Assembly: GCA_038108155.1 (NCBI GenBank)
Contig: JAYNHP010000001.1
Location: 1-64,000, forward strand
Direction: 5' to 3'
DNA: 64,000 nucleotides
DNA from: MED-G20 sp038108155
GTDB lineage: Bacteria > Bacteroidota > Bacteroidia > Flavobacteriales_D > Parvicellaceae
Shown here: positions 52,503-61,547 of the stretch, one piece after another
Layout of the letters: the number at the start of each line of letters is the position of its first letter
Numbering within the stretch: position 1 is the first letter of the stretch
The notes under the pieces: model-generated
What the model was told of the DNA's origin: nothing
Seen by the model: only the letters and a program-made list of their open reading frames with translations
Databases searched by the model: none
Program-made: the position numbers and the translations under genes

Positions 52503-53174
52503 TTAGTGAATGCTGAAAGCAAGATATTTTATTGTCTTTTCTAAATCAAGCCATTTTTTCTCGTAAAAAGTTTTAATAAAAAGAGTTTTCTTTAGTTCTT
52601 GGGAGTTCTCATAAGATTCTTTGTAAACATTTGCTATATTTTTCAACAATTTAAAATTATTTGATTTTATCTCTTCAAGAGTGAAATCATAAAGTAATTC
52701 ACTGTCAGTTTTTAAATGAATAGTTCCATTAATTTTTAAAAATTCTAGATATCTGTCGGTAAATAATTTCGAGGATAATCTTTTTTTTGGCTTTTTTGGT
52801 TGTGGATCAGAAAATGTTAACCATATCTCATCTACTTCATTTTCACCGAAAAACTTTGTTACAAAATCTACTTTTGTTCTTAGAAATTTAACATTGTTTA
52901 GACCTTCGTCTAAAGCAGTCTTTGCTCCTTTCCATATTCTAGCCCCTTTAATGTCTATTCCAATAAAGTTTTTGTTGGGATAATCTTTTGCAAGTGCTAC
53001 AGTGTATTCTCCAGCACCACACCCTAATTCTAGAACTATAGGGTTTTTATTATTAAAAACTGTGGACCAGTTTCCTTTAATGTCATCGTCATCAGAATGG
53101 AAATTTATCTTTGGTTGAATAACATTTCCAAAGGTCAATATTTGAGAAAATCTTTTGAGCTTATCCTTTCCCAT
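52503..53174 (-). CDS. trmB: tRNA (guanine-N7-)-methyltransferase
   Basis: 223 residues from ATG 53174. It makes m7G46 in the tRNA variable loop. The SAM motif LELGCGAGEYT is at about 48-58, and FSDPQPKKPKKR (121-132) is the family's conserved catalytic region. The reading frame is open 20 codons further upstream, inside gldC, but MGKDKLKRFSQILTFGNVIQP is the usual Flavobacteriia beginning. It overlaps gldC by 14 bases. Confidence 0.93.
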   Translation of the reverse strand: MGKDKLKRFSQILTFGNVIQPKINFHSDDDDIKGNWSTVFNNKNPIVLELGCGAGEYTVALAKDYPNKNFIGIDIKGARIWKGAKTALDEGLNNVKFLRTKVDFVTKFFGENEVDEIWLTFSDPQPKKPKKRLSSKLFTDRYLEFLKINGTIHLKTDSELLYDFTLEEIKSNNFKLLKNIANVYKESYENSQELKKTLFIKTFYEKKWLDLEKTIKYLAFSIH

Positions 53175-53538
53175 CTCCATCAAATTTACCACTTCTAGGA
53201 ATAATCTCTGTTTTTTCACCAAAAAATTCCGCAAAATCTCTCATTGCGTTTGCCAGTTGGTCTTCACTAGTAGCTTTTTCGTAAGAGTTAGCAAGTGTCA
53301 TTATGGTTTGAAACATCATCTTGTTCATTTCTTCAACGGACATTTTTTTTGTCCATAAATCAAGACTAAATGTTTCATTTTTTTGGGCATTCCATAAGTA
53401 GATAAGCGCAGCAGAAGCCTTTTCACTTTGTCCTTTCCCTTGGGAAGAGTGCCACTCTAACTCCTCAGGAATTAAATTCTCATCCATAATTACTTCAACC
53501 GAGAATTTTTCTTTTTTAAATGTTTTATTTTGGGTCAT
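53161..53538 (-). CDS. gldC: gliding motility protein GldC
   Basis: 125 residues, soluble, no signal peptide. It resembles Flavobacterium GldC through LDLWTKKMSVEEMNKMMFQT and ANAMRDFAEFFGEKTEI. GldC supports, but is not always essential for, gliding; its mechanism is not known. It overlaps gldB by 14 bases, the gene pair order known from Flavobacterium. Confidence 0.87.
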   Translation of the reverse strand: MTQNKTFKKEKFSVEVIMDENLIPEELEWHSSQGKGQSEKASAALIYLWNAQKNETFSLDLWTKKMSVEEMNKMMFQTIMTLANSYEKATSEDQLANAMRDFAEFFGEKTEIIPRSGKFDGDGKG

Positions 53539-54550
53539 AGCTATTTAATAGTTTTTGAATATTTTTCTCTTTTAATATTTCTTGAATGTTTAGTTCAGAG
53601 CTTTTAGCAAAATCTTCAATTATTCTGCTACCTAGCCAAATCCCTATATTTGAGGGAGAATCTTGTCCAAAATTCTTGGTGAATGGACCAGGATTAAAGA
53701 AATAACTTATTTTTTTTGAATTTTTTTCATAAAGAAGTTCATTATCTACAATATATTGCCATATATATTTTTCATTCTTTTGACACCAGTCTAATTCTTT
53801 CTTGGTATATCTAAATTTATTCTCTTTTTGTTCGTCAGGTAAAATTAAGTCCATCAAATAAGCAATTTTACCACATGAGATAGCTTTGCTTAGTAAATCA
53901 TCTCCTAAGTACTGGTAATGATGGGTCATTAAATACCCAAATAATACATCTGATACAATATATTTTTTGTCCATTTTATCTTTGATATATTGCGGTAATG
54001 ATTCGTTGGGTAAAAGTTTGGTAACTCTATTTTCGGGACCTAAGTACATATCCAATCCAATCCAAATTATTGAATCAAACTCGTGAACATCGGCATTAAA
54101 TAATGAAAAAAAGGTTCCGATTTCCATCTTTGGATAACGATAGTTAAATATATTTTCACATCTGTTTAACCCTTTGGCAATTTCTATTTTATAATTATCA
54201 AAGTCTGGGAACTCTTTCTGTATCTCTGTAAGAAAACTTTTAATAGTAGTATCGTTAATAAAACTCTCCAAATTTGATTTTACTTTTTCTGGTAATCTGG
54301 AAACTAAAACATCTTCTTTTTTCCCAGCTCTAATCATATAAGCATAAAAATTTTGATAAAGCTGAGGGTATTTTATAAACTGTTGGTGAATTTCATCAAT
54401 ATTTTTAGCGTTTAGTAAAACTTGGTCTAAGCGAATTGTTTTAAAATTTTGCCACTTGTCATCTTTTAATTTGATTTCTCTTTTGTTGAAGCTGCACGAT
54501 GAACAAGCCAATAATAGAGTAATAATATAAATATGTATTAAATGTTTCAA
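53525..54550 (-). CDS. gldB: gliding motility lipoprotein GldB
   Basis: 341 residues from a TTG at 54548-54550. That start gives a proper lipoprotein signal (KHLIHIYIITLLLAC, lipid-bearing Cys about residue 16). A longer reading from an ATG at 54664 would run through the divergent gene's start and lacks a signal, so it is rejected. The domain (about 50-341) matches GldB by length and by features such as FNYRYPKMEIGTFFSLFNADV, LFGYLMTHHYQYLGDD and SPSNIGIWLGSRIIEDF. GldB is required for gliding in Flavobacterium johnsoniae. It heads a set of five minus-strand genes. Confidence 0.87.
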   Translation of the reverse strand: MKHLIHIYIITLLLACSSCSFNKREIKLKDDKWQNFKTIRLDQVLLNAKNIDEIHQQFIKYPQLYQNFYAYMIRAGKKEDVLVSRLPEKVKSNLESFINDTTIKSFLTEIQKEFPDFDNYKIEIAKGLNRCENIFNYRYPKMEIGTFFSLFNADVHEFDSIIWIGLDMYLGPENRVTKLLPNESLPQYIKDKMDKKYIVSDVLFGYLMTHHYQYLGDDLLSKAISCGKIAYLMDLILPDEQKENKFRYTKKELDWCQKNEKYIWQYIVDNELLYEKNSKKISYFFNPGPFTKNFGQDSPSNIGIWLGSRIIEDFAKSSELNIQEILKEKNIQKLLNSYDPK

Positions 54551-54558
54551 AGCTTGTA

Positions 54559-54566
54559 CAAAAGTA
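54559..54566 (-). promoter_or_regulatory. candidate -7 element (TACTTTTG) of the gldB operon
   Basis: On the minus strand TACTTTTG matches TAnnTTTG exactly and ends eight bases before the proposed TTG start of gldB. No TTG is found 19 bases upstream, so the evidence is one element only. Confidence 0.3.
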
Positions 54567-54612
54567 AAATTTGTTGGTGATTTTTTTTTTAAGTTTGTAT
54601 AAATATAATCCA

Positions 54613-55482
54613 ATGAATAAATTATTTCTATTTCTGTTCTTTTATTTGCCGTTGGCATCACCAATTAGTTCCCAAACCAATGATCCAATTGTAGAAAATA
54701 CAGAACTAAGGAAAGTTAGATTTGGTTTGTATGGTGAAGGTGCTCTTTGTTGGCTAACCCCTGAACAACAAAAAATTTATTCAAGAGGTAGCTTTGGGTT
54801 AGGCTTTGGTTGGGGATTAGATACAGAAATAAATTTCAACCCTACTACTTCCCTAAGGACAGGATTAAACTTCTCTACTTTTAAAGCAGGAATTAATTAT
54901 TATGATACCGATTTAAATTTGCATCACAGAACTTTTTATGTTTTAGATGCGAGTGAAAACTTTGTTGAATGGAACGATGGCTCACTTCCAGATACTAGTG
55001 GATATATTTATCAACTTTACAATAGAAATTATTCTATTAACTATGTTAATATTCCTTTGGTTTTAAAATTAAAAACCAACGAAATTGGTTACTTTACTTA
55101 TTACGGTGAGTTTGGAGCTACAATAGGTTTGAAAACCAAATCTACTGTAGATGATGAATCAAAATTATATACTTGGAATTACAATGATTCTACTTTTACA
55201 GAAAGCCAGCCATTCACTACTACGTTAGAAAATATTAATATTGACAAAGGGACTCAAACCGTTCGATTAGGTCTAACTCTAGGAGCAGGAGCTGAATATA
55301 GTCTTTCTGGGAGTACCGCTCTTTTCTTTCAGCTAAACTGGAATTATTTTCTTAATAACCAATTGGTTTCTGAAGAAAAAGAAGAGTTTTTAAGACAGGA
55401 ACTTTCAAAGGGTATTTTTGAATCAGTAGGGGCTAAATCATTTCCTGGAAATATTGTTTTATCTTTTGGAATACTTTTTTAA
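54613..55482 (+). CDS. predicted outer-membrane beta-barrel protein (PorT-like)
   Basis: 289 residues from ATG 54613. The signal peptide (1-21, ending SPISSQ) is strong. The mature protein alternates hydrophobic strands and polar loops (GLGFGWGLDTEINF, SLRTGLNFSTF, VNIPLVLKLKTN, VRLGLTLGAGAEYSL) and ends GNIVLSFGILF with a terminal Phe, so it is an outer-membrane barrel. The VNIPLVLKLK strand is common in PorT-like barrels. It is divergent from gldB and upstream of nadE; function is unknown. The frame extends 14 codons upstream, but that part overlaps the gldB promoter region and is not signal-like. Confidence 0.75.
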   Translation: MNKLFLFLFFYLPLASPISSQTNDPIVENTELRKVRFGLYGEGALCWLTPEQQKIYSRGSFGLGFGWGLDTEINFNPTTSLRTGLNFSTFKAGINYYDTDLNLHHRTFYVLDASENFVEWNDGSLPDTSGYIYQLYNRNYSINYVNIPLVLKLKTNEIGYFTYYGEFGATIGLKTKSTVDDESKLYTWNYNDSTFTESQPFTTTLENINIDKGTQTVRLGLTLGAGAEYSLSGSTALFFQLNWNYFLNNQLVSEEKEEFLRQELSKGIFESVGAKSFPGNIVLSFGILF

Positions 55483-55533
55483 TACTCCTTCAACACAGCT
55501 TTTTTATTTATTAATCCTTTTTACATTTATCTT

Positions 55534-56313
55534 GTGAACTTAAAAAGTATAGAATCTTATATAGTAAATTGGTTATTAGATTATTCAAAAAAATCTGGTT
55601 TAAATGGTTTTGTTGTTGGTGTTTCTGGAGGGATTGACTCTGCAGTAACATCTACATTATGTGCTAAAACAGGCTTAAAAACTATAGTACTTAATATGCC
55701 AATTCATCAAAAGTCTAATCAATTTGATAGAAGTAATGAGCACATTAATTGGCTTAAAAATAATTTTGAAAATGTAACAAGTCACGAAATTAATCTCACA
55801 GAAGTTTACGATTCCTTTTCAAATGCTTTGCCAAAATCTAACCAAGATGATTTGTCTATGGCAAATTTAAGGTCTAGAATTAGAATGTCTAATCTTTATG
55901 TTTTTGCAAGTAATAAAAAATACTTAGTTGCTGGTACTGGTAACAAAGTTGAAGATTTTGGTGTTGGCTTTTATACTAAATATGGAGACGGGGGGGTAGA
56001 TATTTCTCCAATTGCAGATCTTCTAAAATCTGAAGTTTTTAAGCTCGCAGATCATCTTGGAATAGTTTCTAGTATCCAAAAAGCAAAACCCACAGACGGC
56101 CTTTGGGACGACGATAGAAGTGATGAAGACCAACTAGGTGCAACATATGAGGAACTTGAGTGGGCAATGAATTATTTGGAATTTAATTCTCAAAATAATT
56201 TATCTGAAAGACAAAAAAAAGTACTAGAAATATACAACTGCCACCATCAAACAAATCTCCATAAAATGAACCCTATTCCAGTATGTGAGATACCAGAAAG
56301 TTTAAAATCATAA
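55534..56313 (+). CDS. nadE: NAD synthetase, ammonia-dependent
   Basis: 259 residues from a GTG at 55534. It amidates nicotinate adenine dinucleotide. The PP-loop is SGGIDS at 31-36, and KVEDFGVGFYTKYGDGGVD plus SPIADLLKSEVFKLA are conserved NadE segments. There is no glutaminase domain, so it uses free ammonia. TACATTTA (55522-55529), one base off the -7 consensus, lies four bases before the GTG. nadE next to gldB and gldC is an order I recall from Flavobacterium. Confidence 0.94.
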   Translation: MNLKSIESYIVNWLLDYSKKSGLNGFVVGVSGGIDSAVTSTLCAKTGLKTIVLNMPIHQKSNQFDRSNEHINWLKNNFENVTSHEINLTEVYDSFSNALPKSNQDDLSMANLRSRIRMSNLYVFASNKKYLVAGTGNKVEDFGVGFYTKYGDGGVDISPIADLLKSEVFKLADHLGIVSSIQKAKPTDGLWDDDRSDEDQLGATYEELEWAMNYLEFNSQNNLSERQKKVLEIYNCHHQTNLHKMNPIPVCEIPESLKS

Positions 56314-56318
56314 AATAT

Positions 56319-56639
56319 TTACACATCTTCTGGGGCCAATTCTATTTTCAATAAATCAATATTTTCGCTAATAGGTATTTGACATGCCAATCTGCTGTTT
56401 TCTTTACTGTCCCAATTATCATCTAACATTGCTTGTTCTGAAGACGATTTCTCTGGCAATAAATTTGGAGAGTGAATAAAAATATGACACGATGCACACA
56501 GAGCCATTCCTCCACATGTTCCTTCAACTGGATATTCATGAACTTTGAGAAGTTCCATTAAGTTAAGGCTCACATCTGTTGGTCCAGAGATTACTTGTTC
56601 TTTCCCTTGTCTATCTGTGACATGAATTTTAACATCCAT
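56319..56639 (-). CDS. [2Fe-2S] ferredoxin, adrenodoxin-like
   Basis: 106 residues. The cluster ligands are C42, C48 and C51 in GTCGGMALCASC and C86 in RLACQI, the vertebrate/Isc-type spacing. It is one base after the ferredoxin reductase gene, so the two probably act as an electron-transfer pair. The final acceptor cannot be told from the sequence. Confidence 0.9.
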   Translation of the reverse strand: MDVKIHVTDRQGKEQVISGPTDVSLNLMELLKVHEYPVEGTCGGMALCASCHIFIHSPNLLPEKSSSEQAMLDDNWDSKENSRLACQIPISENIDLLKIELAPEDV

Positions 56640-56640
56640 T

Positions 56641-57651
56641 TTAAAAACCTTTAATACCAGTTACTGTTGTATATTTCAGTACATTATTTTTATTAGGATA
56701 TACTTTCTTAAATGCAGATTGTACCATAATAGCTGCTTCGTGAAAACCACAAAGAATTAATTTTAATTTTCCAGGATAAGTATTCACATCTCCAATAGCA
56801 TATATACCATCAATATTTGTTGAATAGTCTGTTGAATTGTCCACTTTAATTGCATTTTTTTGAATTTCTAGACCCCAGTCTCCAATAGGTCCAATTTTTG
56901 GAGTGAGTCCAAATAGTGGCAACCAATTGTCACAATTTATTTTAGATAAATCATTGTTTTTTGATTGAACGTCCAAAGTAATTTTATTTTCATTTTTTGA
57001 AATACCGGATACTTGAGAATTCAAAATCATTTTAATTTTTCCTTGTTTCGATAAATCTAAAGCTCTTTGCACAGAATCATTATGGGCACGAAAATTGTCA
57101 GATCTATGAATAAGTTTCACATCGGAAGCATAATTCTCTGCAAAGAAAAGAGCCCAGTCTAGTGCACTGTCTCCGCCACCGGATATTACAATTTCTTTAT
57201 CTTTAAATAAAGAAGGTTCTTTAACAATATAAAATACTTTGTCGTTTTCAAAACTTTCTAGGTTAGCTATATTAGGTTTTCTAGGTGTGAATACACCAAG
57301 CCCACCTGCAATTGCCACTACTGGAGCTTTAAGAGAGGTTCCTTGAGAAGTTTTAATAATAAAGTCACCATCTGTATTTTTTTCAATAGTTTGGGCAGTT
57401 TCACCTAATGTAAAACCTGGATTAAAAGGTTCGATTTGCTTCATTAACTTATCTACTAGTTCTGAAGCTAATATACTTGGATAACCAGGAATATCATAAA
57501 TAGGTTTTTTTGGATAAATTTCTGCACATTGACCACCAGGTTGCGGAAGAGCGTCTATTAAATGACATTTTAATTTTAGTAATCCAGCCTCAAAAACTGT
57601 GAAAAGACCAACTGGACCAGCACCAATAATTATAATATCTGTTTTTATCAT
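56641..57651 (-). CDS. ferredoxin-NAD(P) reductase, thioredoxin-reductase-like type
   Basis: 336 residues. FAD motif GAGPVG (9-14), NAD(P) motif SGGGDSALDW and the C-terminal FAD-binding YAIGDVNTYPGKLKL are present. The CxxC of thioredoxin reductase is absent; together with the segment LPQPGGQCAEIYPKKPIYDIPG this points to the type-2 FNR of Bacillus YumC and Chlorobium. The ferredoxin gene follows after one base, which fits. Confidence 0.88.
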   Translation of the reverse strand: MIKTDIIIIGAGPVGLFTVFEAGLLKLKCHLIDALPQPGGQCAEIYPKKPIYDIPGYPSILASELVDKLMKQIEPFNPGFTLGETAQTIEKNTDGDFIIKTSQGTSLKAPVVAIAGGLGVFTPRKPNIANLESFENDKVFYIVKEPSLFKDKEIVISGGGDSALDWALFFAENYASDVKLIHRSDNFRAHNDSVQRALDLSKQGKIKMILNSQVSGISKNENKITLDVQSKNNDLSKINCDNWLPLFGLTPKIGPIGDWGLEIQKNAIKVDNSTDYSTNIDGIYAIGDVNTYPGKLKLILCGFHEAAIMVQSAFKKVYPNKNNVLKYTTVTGIKGF

Positions 57652-57682
57652 TTTTTAAAATTTCTTTAAATAGAAAATATGA

Positions 57683-58171
57683 TTACATTAATTCTTTATT
57701 GGTTTTTATAACTTTTTCTTTAAGATTCTCTTTGTATTGGGTCAATTTTTTTGAGATTTCAGCATCTTCTATTCCCAATATTTGAGCTGCAATAATACCT
57801 GCATTCGAAGCCCCATTTAGTGCAACTGTGGCTACAGGAACACCTTCGGGCATTTGTAAAATAGACAATATAGAATCCCAACCATCTATTGAATTTCTTG
57901 ATTTAATTGGAACACCAATTATCGGAAGAGTTGAAATTGATGCAACCATTCCCGGTAAGTGTGCTGCACCTCCAGCTCCTGCTATAATTACTTTTATTCC
58001 ATTTTTTTTTGCATTTTTAGCATACTCAAACATTACTTCGGGGGTTCTGTGAGCAGATACTATTTTAACATCTGAACCAACACCAAATTCTTTTAAAATA
58101 TCAATTGCTTTTTGCATTACTGGTAGATCACTTTTACTACCCATTATTATTCCAACTTGCTTAATTTTCAT
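57683..58171 (-). CDS. purE: N5-carboxyaminoimidazole ribonucleotide mutase
   Basis: 162 residues, class I PurE. It moves the carboxyl group to make CAIR in purine synthesis. GIIMGSKSDLPVM (8-19), SAHRTPE (39-45) with the catalytic His, and GAGGAAHLPGMVA are typical. It overlaps purK by four bases. Confidence 0.96.
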   Translation of the reverse strand: MKIKQVGIIMGSKSDLPVMQKAIDILKEFGVGSDVKIVSAHRTPEVMFEYAKNAKKNGIKVIIAGAGGAAHLPGMVASISTLPIIGVPIKSRNSIDGWDSILSILQMPEGVPVATVALNGASNAGIIAAQILGIEDAEISKKLTQYKENLKEKVIKTNKELM

Positions 58172-59328
58172 GCTGTTACTTTAACTATTTTTTTTATTCT
58201 TTTTCCAATTTTTAGAGCTTCTTCGATATTGTTATTAACTACTGTAATGTGTCCCATTTTTCTGTTAAGTCTTGATTTCTTTTTACCGTAAAAGTGAGCT
58301 GAAACTCCAATTATATCAAGGATTTCATCAATATTTTCATATTTTACAAATCCTTCGATTTTATTTTCTCCAACTAAATTTAGCATTATTCCAGGAATTA
58401 TTAAATCGGTATTTCCAAGTGGCAAATTTAAAATAGATCTTATATGCTGGTCAAATTGAGAAGTTAAACAACATTCAATCGTGTGATGACCAGAATTGTG
58501 TGGTCTTGGAGCAACTTCATTAATTAATATCTCGTCATTTTCTGTAATAAATAGTTCTACGGCAAGTAATCCAATGCTATTGAAACATCTTGCAGTTTGA
58601 AGAGCAATATCATAAGCTTTTTCCTCCAATTCTTTTGATATTTTAGCAGGACAAATAACATATTCAACTAAGTTGGAATCGTCGTTAAACTCCATTTCAA
58701 CTATGGGGAAACATGTTTCGTCTTTATTTGGATTCCTTGCTACAATTACTGAAACTTCTTTTTTAATTTTCACTTTTTGTTCTATTAAGCATTCCAAATC
58801 GGGAAGGTTCTTTATATCTTCAAAAGTTTTGACTATTTTAACACCTTTTCCATCGTATCCAAATTTTGCACTTTTCCATACACACGGAAGCTTAAAGTGT
58901 CCATTATTAAGATCTGAAATTACTTCACTCTTGTTTTGATAGTTTTTATAAGATGATGTGGGTAAATTGTTTTTAATATAAAAGTCTTTTTGTTTGGATT
59001 TATTTTGAATAGTTTTTAATGTTTTGGAGGAAGGGTACACCTTTTTCCCATTTTTCTCTAAAAACTCTAAGGCATCTGTATTTACATTTTCAATCTCAAC
59101 AGTAACTACATCAACATCCTCACAAAAGGTTACGACATGGTCATAATCTGTTAAATCCCCAACAATAAATTCATCACAAATCTTATGGCAGGGAGCGTTT
59201 TTATTTGGATCCATGATCTTAGTATAAATATCGTATCTGATACTATCGTAAAGCAGCATTTTACCAAGTTGGCCACCTCCAAGTATTCCTAATTTAAAAT
59301 CTGAACTAAAAAATTGATTTTCAATCAT
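58168..59328 (-). CDS. purK: N5-carboxyaminoimidazole ribonucleotide synthase
   Basis: 386 residues, an ATP-grasp enzyme that carboxylates AIR with bicarbonate and ATP. GILGGGQLGKML near the N-terminus, the ATP-grasp KSAKFGYDGKGVKI stretch, and EVAPRPHNSGHHTIE are diagnostic. It is the first gene of the set purK, purE, reductase, ferredoxin, and has a full promoter upstream. Confidence 0.96.
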   Translation of the reverse strand: MIENQFFSSDFKLGILGGGQLGKMLLYDSIRYDIYTKIMDPNKNAPCHKICDEFIVGDLTDYDHVVTFCEDVDVVTVEIENVNTDALEFLEKNGKKVYPSSKTLKTIQNKSKQKDFYIKNNLPTSSYKNYQNKSEVISDLNNGHFKLPCVWKSAKFGYDGKGVKIVKTFEDIKNLPDLECLIEQKVKIKKEVSVIVARNPNKDETCFPIVEMEFNDDSNLVEYVICPAKISKELEEKAYDIALQTARCFNSIGLLAVELFITENDEILINEVAPRPHNSGHHTIECCLTSQFDQHIRSILNLPLGNTDLIIPGIMLNLVGENKIEGFVKYENIDEILDIIGVSAHFYGKKKSRLNRKMGHITVVNNNIEEALKIGKRIKKIVKVTA

Positions 59329-59348
59329 GGATATAATTAATTTATTTA

Positions 59349-59378
59349 CAAATGTAAGTTACCAATTTAAAGAAACAA
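59349..59378 (-). promoter_or_regulatory. promoter of purK
   Basis: On the minus strand TTG (59378-59376), a 19-base spacer and TACATTTG (59356-59349) match the Bacteroidota consensus completely; the purK ATG lies 20 bases downstream. Confidence 0.7.
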
Positions 59379-59403
59379 TCATTTTTCAGTAAAATGAAAT
59401 GAT

Positions 59404-59411
59404 TACATTTG
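59404..59411 (+). promoter_or_regulatory. candidate -7 element of the hpt operon
   Basis: TACATTTG matches the consensus exactly and lies 13 bases before the hpt ATG. The -33 region has only a T run (59382-59386). The octamer is the same as that of the divergent purK promoter. Confidence 0.5.
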
Positions 59412-59424
59412 ATGGATAAACAAA

Positions 59425-59967
59425 ATGAAAAAAGTAACTCTAGGGGACAAGCACTTTAAATTATTCATTGAATCGAAGAAGATTCTTGCTGAAATTGATC
59501 AGCTTTCCTTGAAAATCAATGAGCATTATGCAAATAAAAGACCAATTTTTATTTGTGTATTAAATGGCGCCTTTCTTTTTGCGTCAGAATTGATCAAAAG
59601 ATTTGACCATGAATGTGAAGTTTCATTTGTAAAATTGTCTTCTTACCAAGGAACAAACTCTTTAGGAGTTGTGAAAAATCTTATTGGGTTAAATGAAAAT
59701 ATTAAAGGTCGAGATTTGATTATTGTTGAAGATATTGTAGATACTGGAAATACTATTGACTCTGTTTATGATAATATTAAAACACAAGAACCAAATTCTT
59801 TGGAAGTAGCCACCTTACTTTTTAAGCCTGATGCCTACAAAAAAAATATACCTATTAAATATCCAGCAATTAATGTTGGAAACGAATTTCTTGTGGGATT
59901 TGGATTAGATTACAACGGAATTGGAAGAAATTTACGAGACATTTATATAATTGAAGAAAATAAATAG
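59425..59967 (+). CDS. hpt: hypoxanthine phosphoribosyltransferase
   Basis: 180 residues. It salvages hypoxanthine (and often guanine) with PRPP. The PRPP-binding motif is VEDIVDTGNT at 101-110; the N-terminal LNGAFLFASEL and the C-terminal VGFGLDYNGIGRNL, which binds the purine, are typical. adk starts two bases after its stop. It is divergent from purK, so purine salvage and synthesis share one promoter region. Confidence 0.95.
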   Translation: MKKVTLGDKHFKLFIESKKILAEIDQLSLKINEHYANKRPIFICVLNGAFLFASELIKRFDHECEVSFVKLSSYQGTNSLGVVKNLIGLNENIKGRDLIIVEDIVDTGNTIDSVYDNIKTQEPNSLEVATLLFKPDAYKKNIPIKYPAINVGNEFLVGFGLDYNGIGRNLRDIYIIEENK

Positions 59968-59968
59968 C

Positions 59969-60541
59969 ATGCTAAATATTGTATTATTCGGGCCTCCAGG
60001 TGCAGGTAAAGGAACTCAAGCAGAAAGAATTAAAAATCAGTATTCTCTTATTCATTTATCTACAGGTGATATTTTTAGATATAATATAAAGGAATCTACC
60101 GACTTAGGCGTAATGGCTAAGCAATTTATAGATAAAGGAGAGTTGGTTCCAGATGAGGTTACTATTAAAATGTTGGAGTCTGAAGTAAATAAACATCCTG
60201 AATCATCTGGTTTTATTTTTGATGGATTCCCAAGAACTACCCACCAAGCTAAAGCTTTAGACGATTTTCTATCTTCAAAGAATCTATCCATTACCAAGAT
60301 GATAGCGTTAGAAGTCCCAAATGATGAGCTAATTACCAGATTATTTCTAAGAGGAAAGCAGAGTGGAAGGGCAGACGATCAAGACAAATCTATTATTGCA
60401 AATAGAATTAAGGTTTATGAAAACCAAACAGCAGTACTTGCAGAATATTATAAAGCCCAAAATAAGTTAGCTACCGTCAATGGTGTTGGATCTGTAGATC
60501 AAATAACAGAACGATTGTTTAGTTCAATAGATATAAAATAA
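59969..60541 (+). CDS. adk: adenylate kinase, short form
   Basis: 190 residues from ATG 59969. It balances ATP, ADP and AMP. P-loop GPPGAGKGT at 8-16, STGDIFR at 31-37 and DGFPRT at 85-90 are conserved. The LID is the short kind (about 128-140, RGKQSGRADDQ) without zinc cysteines, which makes the protein about 24 residues shorter than the E. coli enzyme. The frame runs six codons upstream into hpt, but the ATG just after the hpt stop is the better start. Confidence 0.96.
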   Translation: MLNIVLFGPPGAGKGTQAERIKNQYSLIHLSTGDIFRYNIKESTDLGVMAKQFIDKGELVPDEVTIKMLESEVNKHPESSGFIFDGFPRTTHQAKALDDFLSSKNLSITKMIALEVPNDELITRLFLRGKQSGRADDQDKSIIANRIKVYENQTAVLAEYYKAQNKLATVNGVGSVDQITERLFSSIDIK

Positions 60542-60542
60542 A

Positions 60543-61547
60543 ATGTCCTCTAGTAACTTTGTTGATTATGTAAAGGTTTGCTGTAGATCTGGCAAAGGTG
60601 GTGCTGGATCTAGACATTTTCACAGAGATAGAACCACGGCAAAAGGAGGTCCTGACGGCGGAGATGGAGGTAGAGGAGGACATATAATTCTAAGAGGGAA
60701 TAAACAAATCTGGACGCTACTTAGTTTGAAGTACAGGAAGCATATTATTGCTTCTGGAGGAGGTTCTGGTAGTTCAGCATTGTGTACTGGAAAATTTGGA
60801 AAAGATGAGATTATAGAAGTCCCCTTAGGGACTGTAGCAAAAGATGCAGAAACTGGAGAATTTCTTTTTGAAATTACTGAACATGGAGAAGAAATAATTC
60901 TTTTAAGCGGTGGAAAAGGAGGTTTAGGAAATAATCATTTCAAATCCTCTACTAATCAGACTCCAAGGTATGCACAGCCGGGAGAACCCGGAAAAGAAGA
61001 ATGGAAAATTCTTGAACTTAAAGTTTTGGCCGATGTAGGTTTGGTAGGATTCCCTAATGCTGGAAAATCTACTTTGCTGTCTGTAGTTTCTGCTGCAAAA
61101 CCTGAAATAGCAAATTATCCTTTTACCACGATAGTTCCTAATTTAGGGATTGTTGGTTATCGAGATCACCAGTCCTTTGTTATGGCAGATATTCCAGGTA
61201 TTATTGAGGGCGCTCACAAAGGAAAAGGATTGGGTCATAGATTTTTAAGGCATATAGAACGAAACTCTGTTTTATTGTTTATGATTCCCTCAGATTCTAA
61301 TAATATAATTGAAGAATATGAAGTTTTATTACAGGAGTTGAAATTATATAATCCTGAACTTTTGGATAAAGAAAAAATGCTAGCTATCACTAAATGCGAT
61401 TTGCTAGATGAAGAGTTGAGACAAGAGATTAAAAAAGAATTACCTGCTGGTATAAAAACAGTTTTTATTTCTTCAATATCACAAATAGGTATTGTAGAAC
61501 TAAAAGATATGATTTGGAAAATGATTCACGATGGAATGGATGGATAA
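60543..61547 (+). CDS. obgE: GTPase ObgE/CgtA
   Basis: 334 residues. The Gly-rich Obg fold (about 5-158; GGPDGGDGGRGGHIIL) is followed by the G domain with GFPNAGKST (169-177), DIPGI and TKCD. Obg acts in 50S maturation and stress response. There is no C-terminal OCT domain. It starts one base after adk; its last 17 bases overlap the PAP2 gene. Confidence 0.96.
   Translation: MSSSNFVDYVKVCCRSGKGGAGSRHFHRDRTTAKGGPDGGDGGRGGHIILRGNKQIWTLLSLKYRKHIIASGGGSGSSALCTGKFGKDEIIEVPLGTVAKDAETGEFLFEITEHGEEIILLSGGKGGLGNNHFKSSTNQTPRYAQPGEPGKEEWKILELKVLADVGLVGFPNAGKSTLLSVVSAAKPEIANYPFTTIVPNLGIVGYRDHQSFVMADIPGIIEGAHKGKGLGHRFLRHIERNSVLLFMIPSDSNNIIEEYEVLLQELKLYNPELLDKEKMLAITKCDLLDEELRQEIKKELPAGIKTVFISSISQIGIVELKDMIWKMIHDGMDG

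Noticed and set aside
54551..54664. Longer gldB reading frame starting with ATG at 54664
   Set aside because: It would cross the start of the divergent barrel gene, has no family similarity in the extra part, and would put the lipoprotein signal in the middle of the protein.
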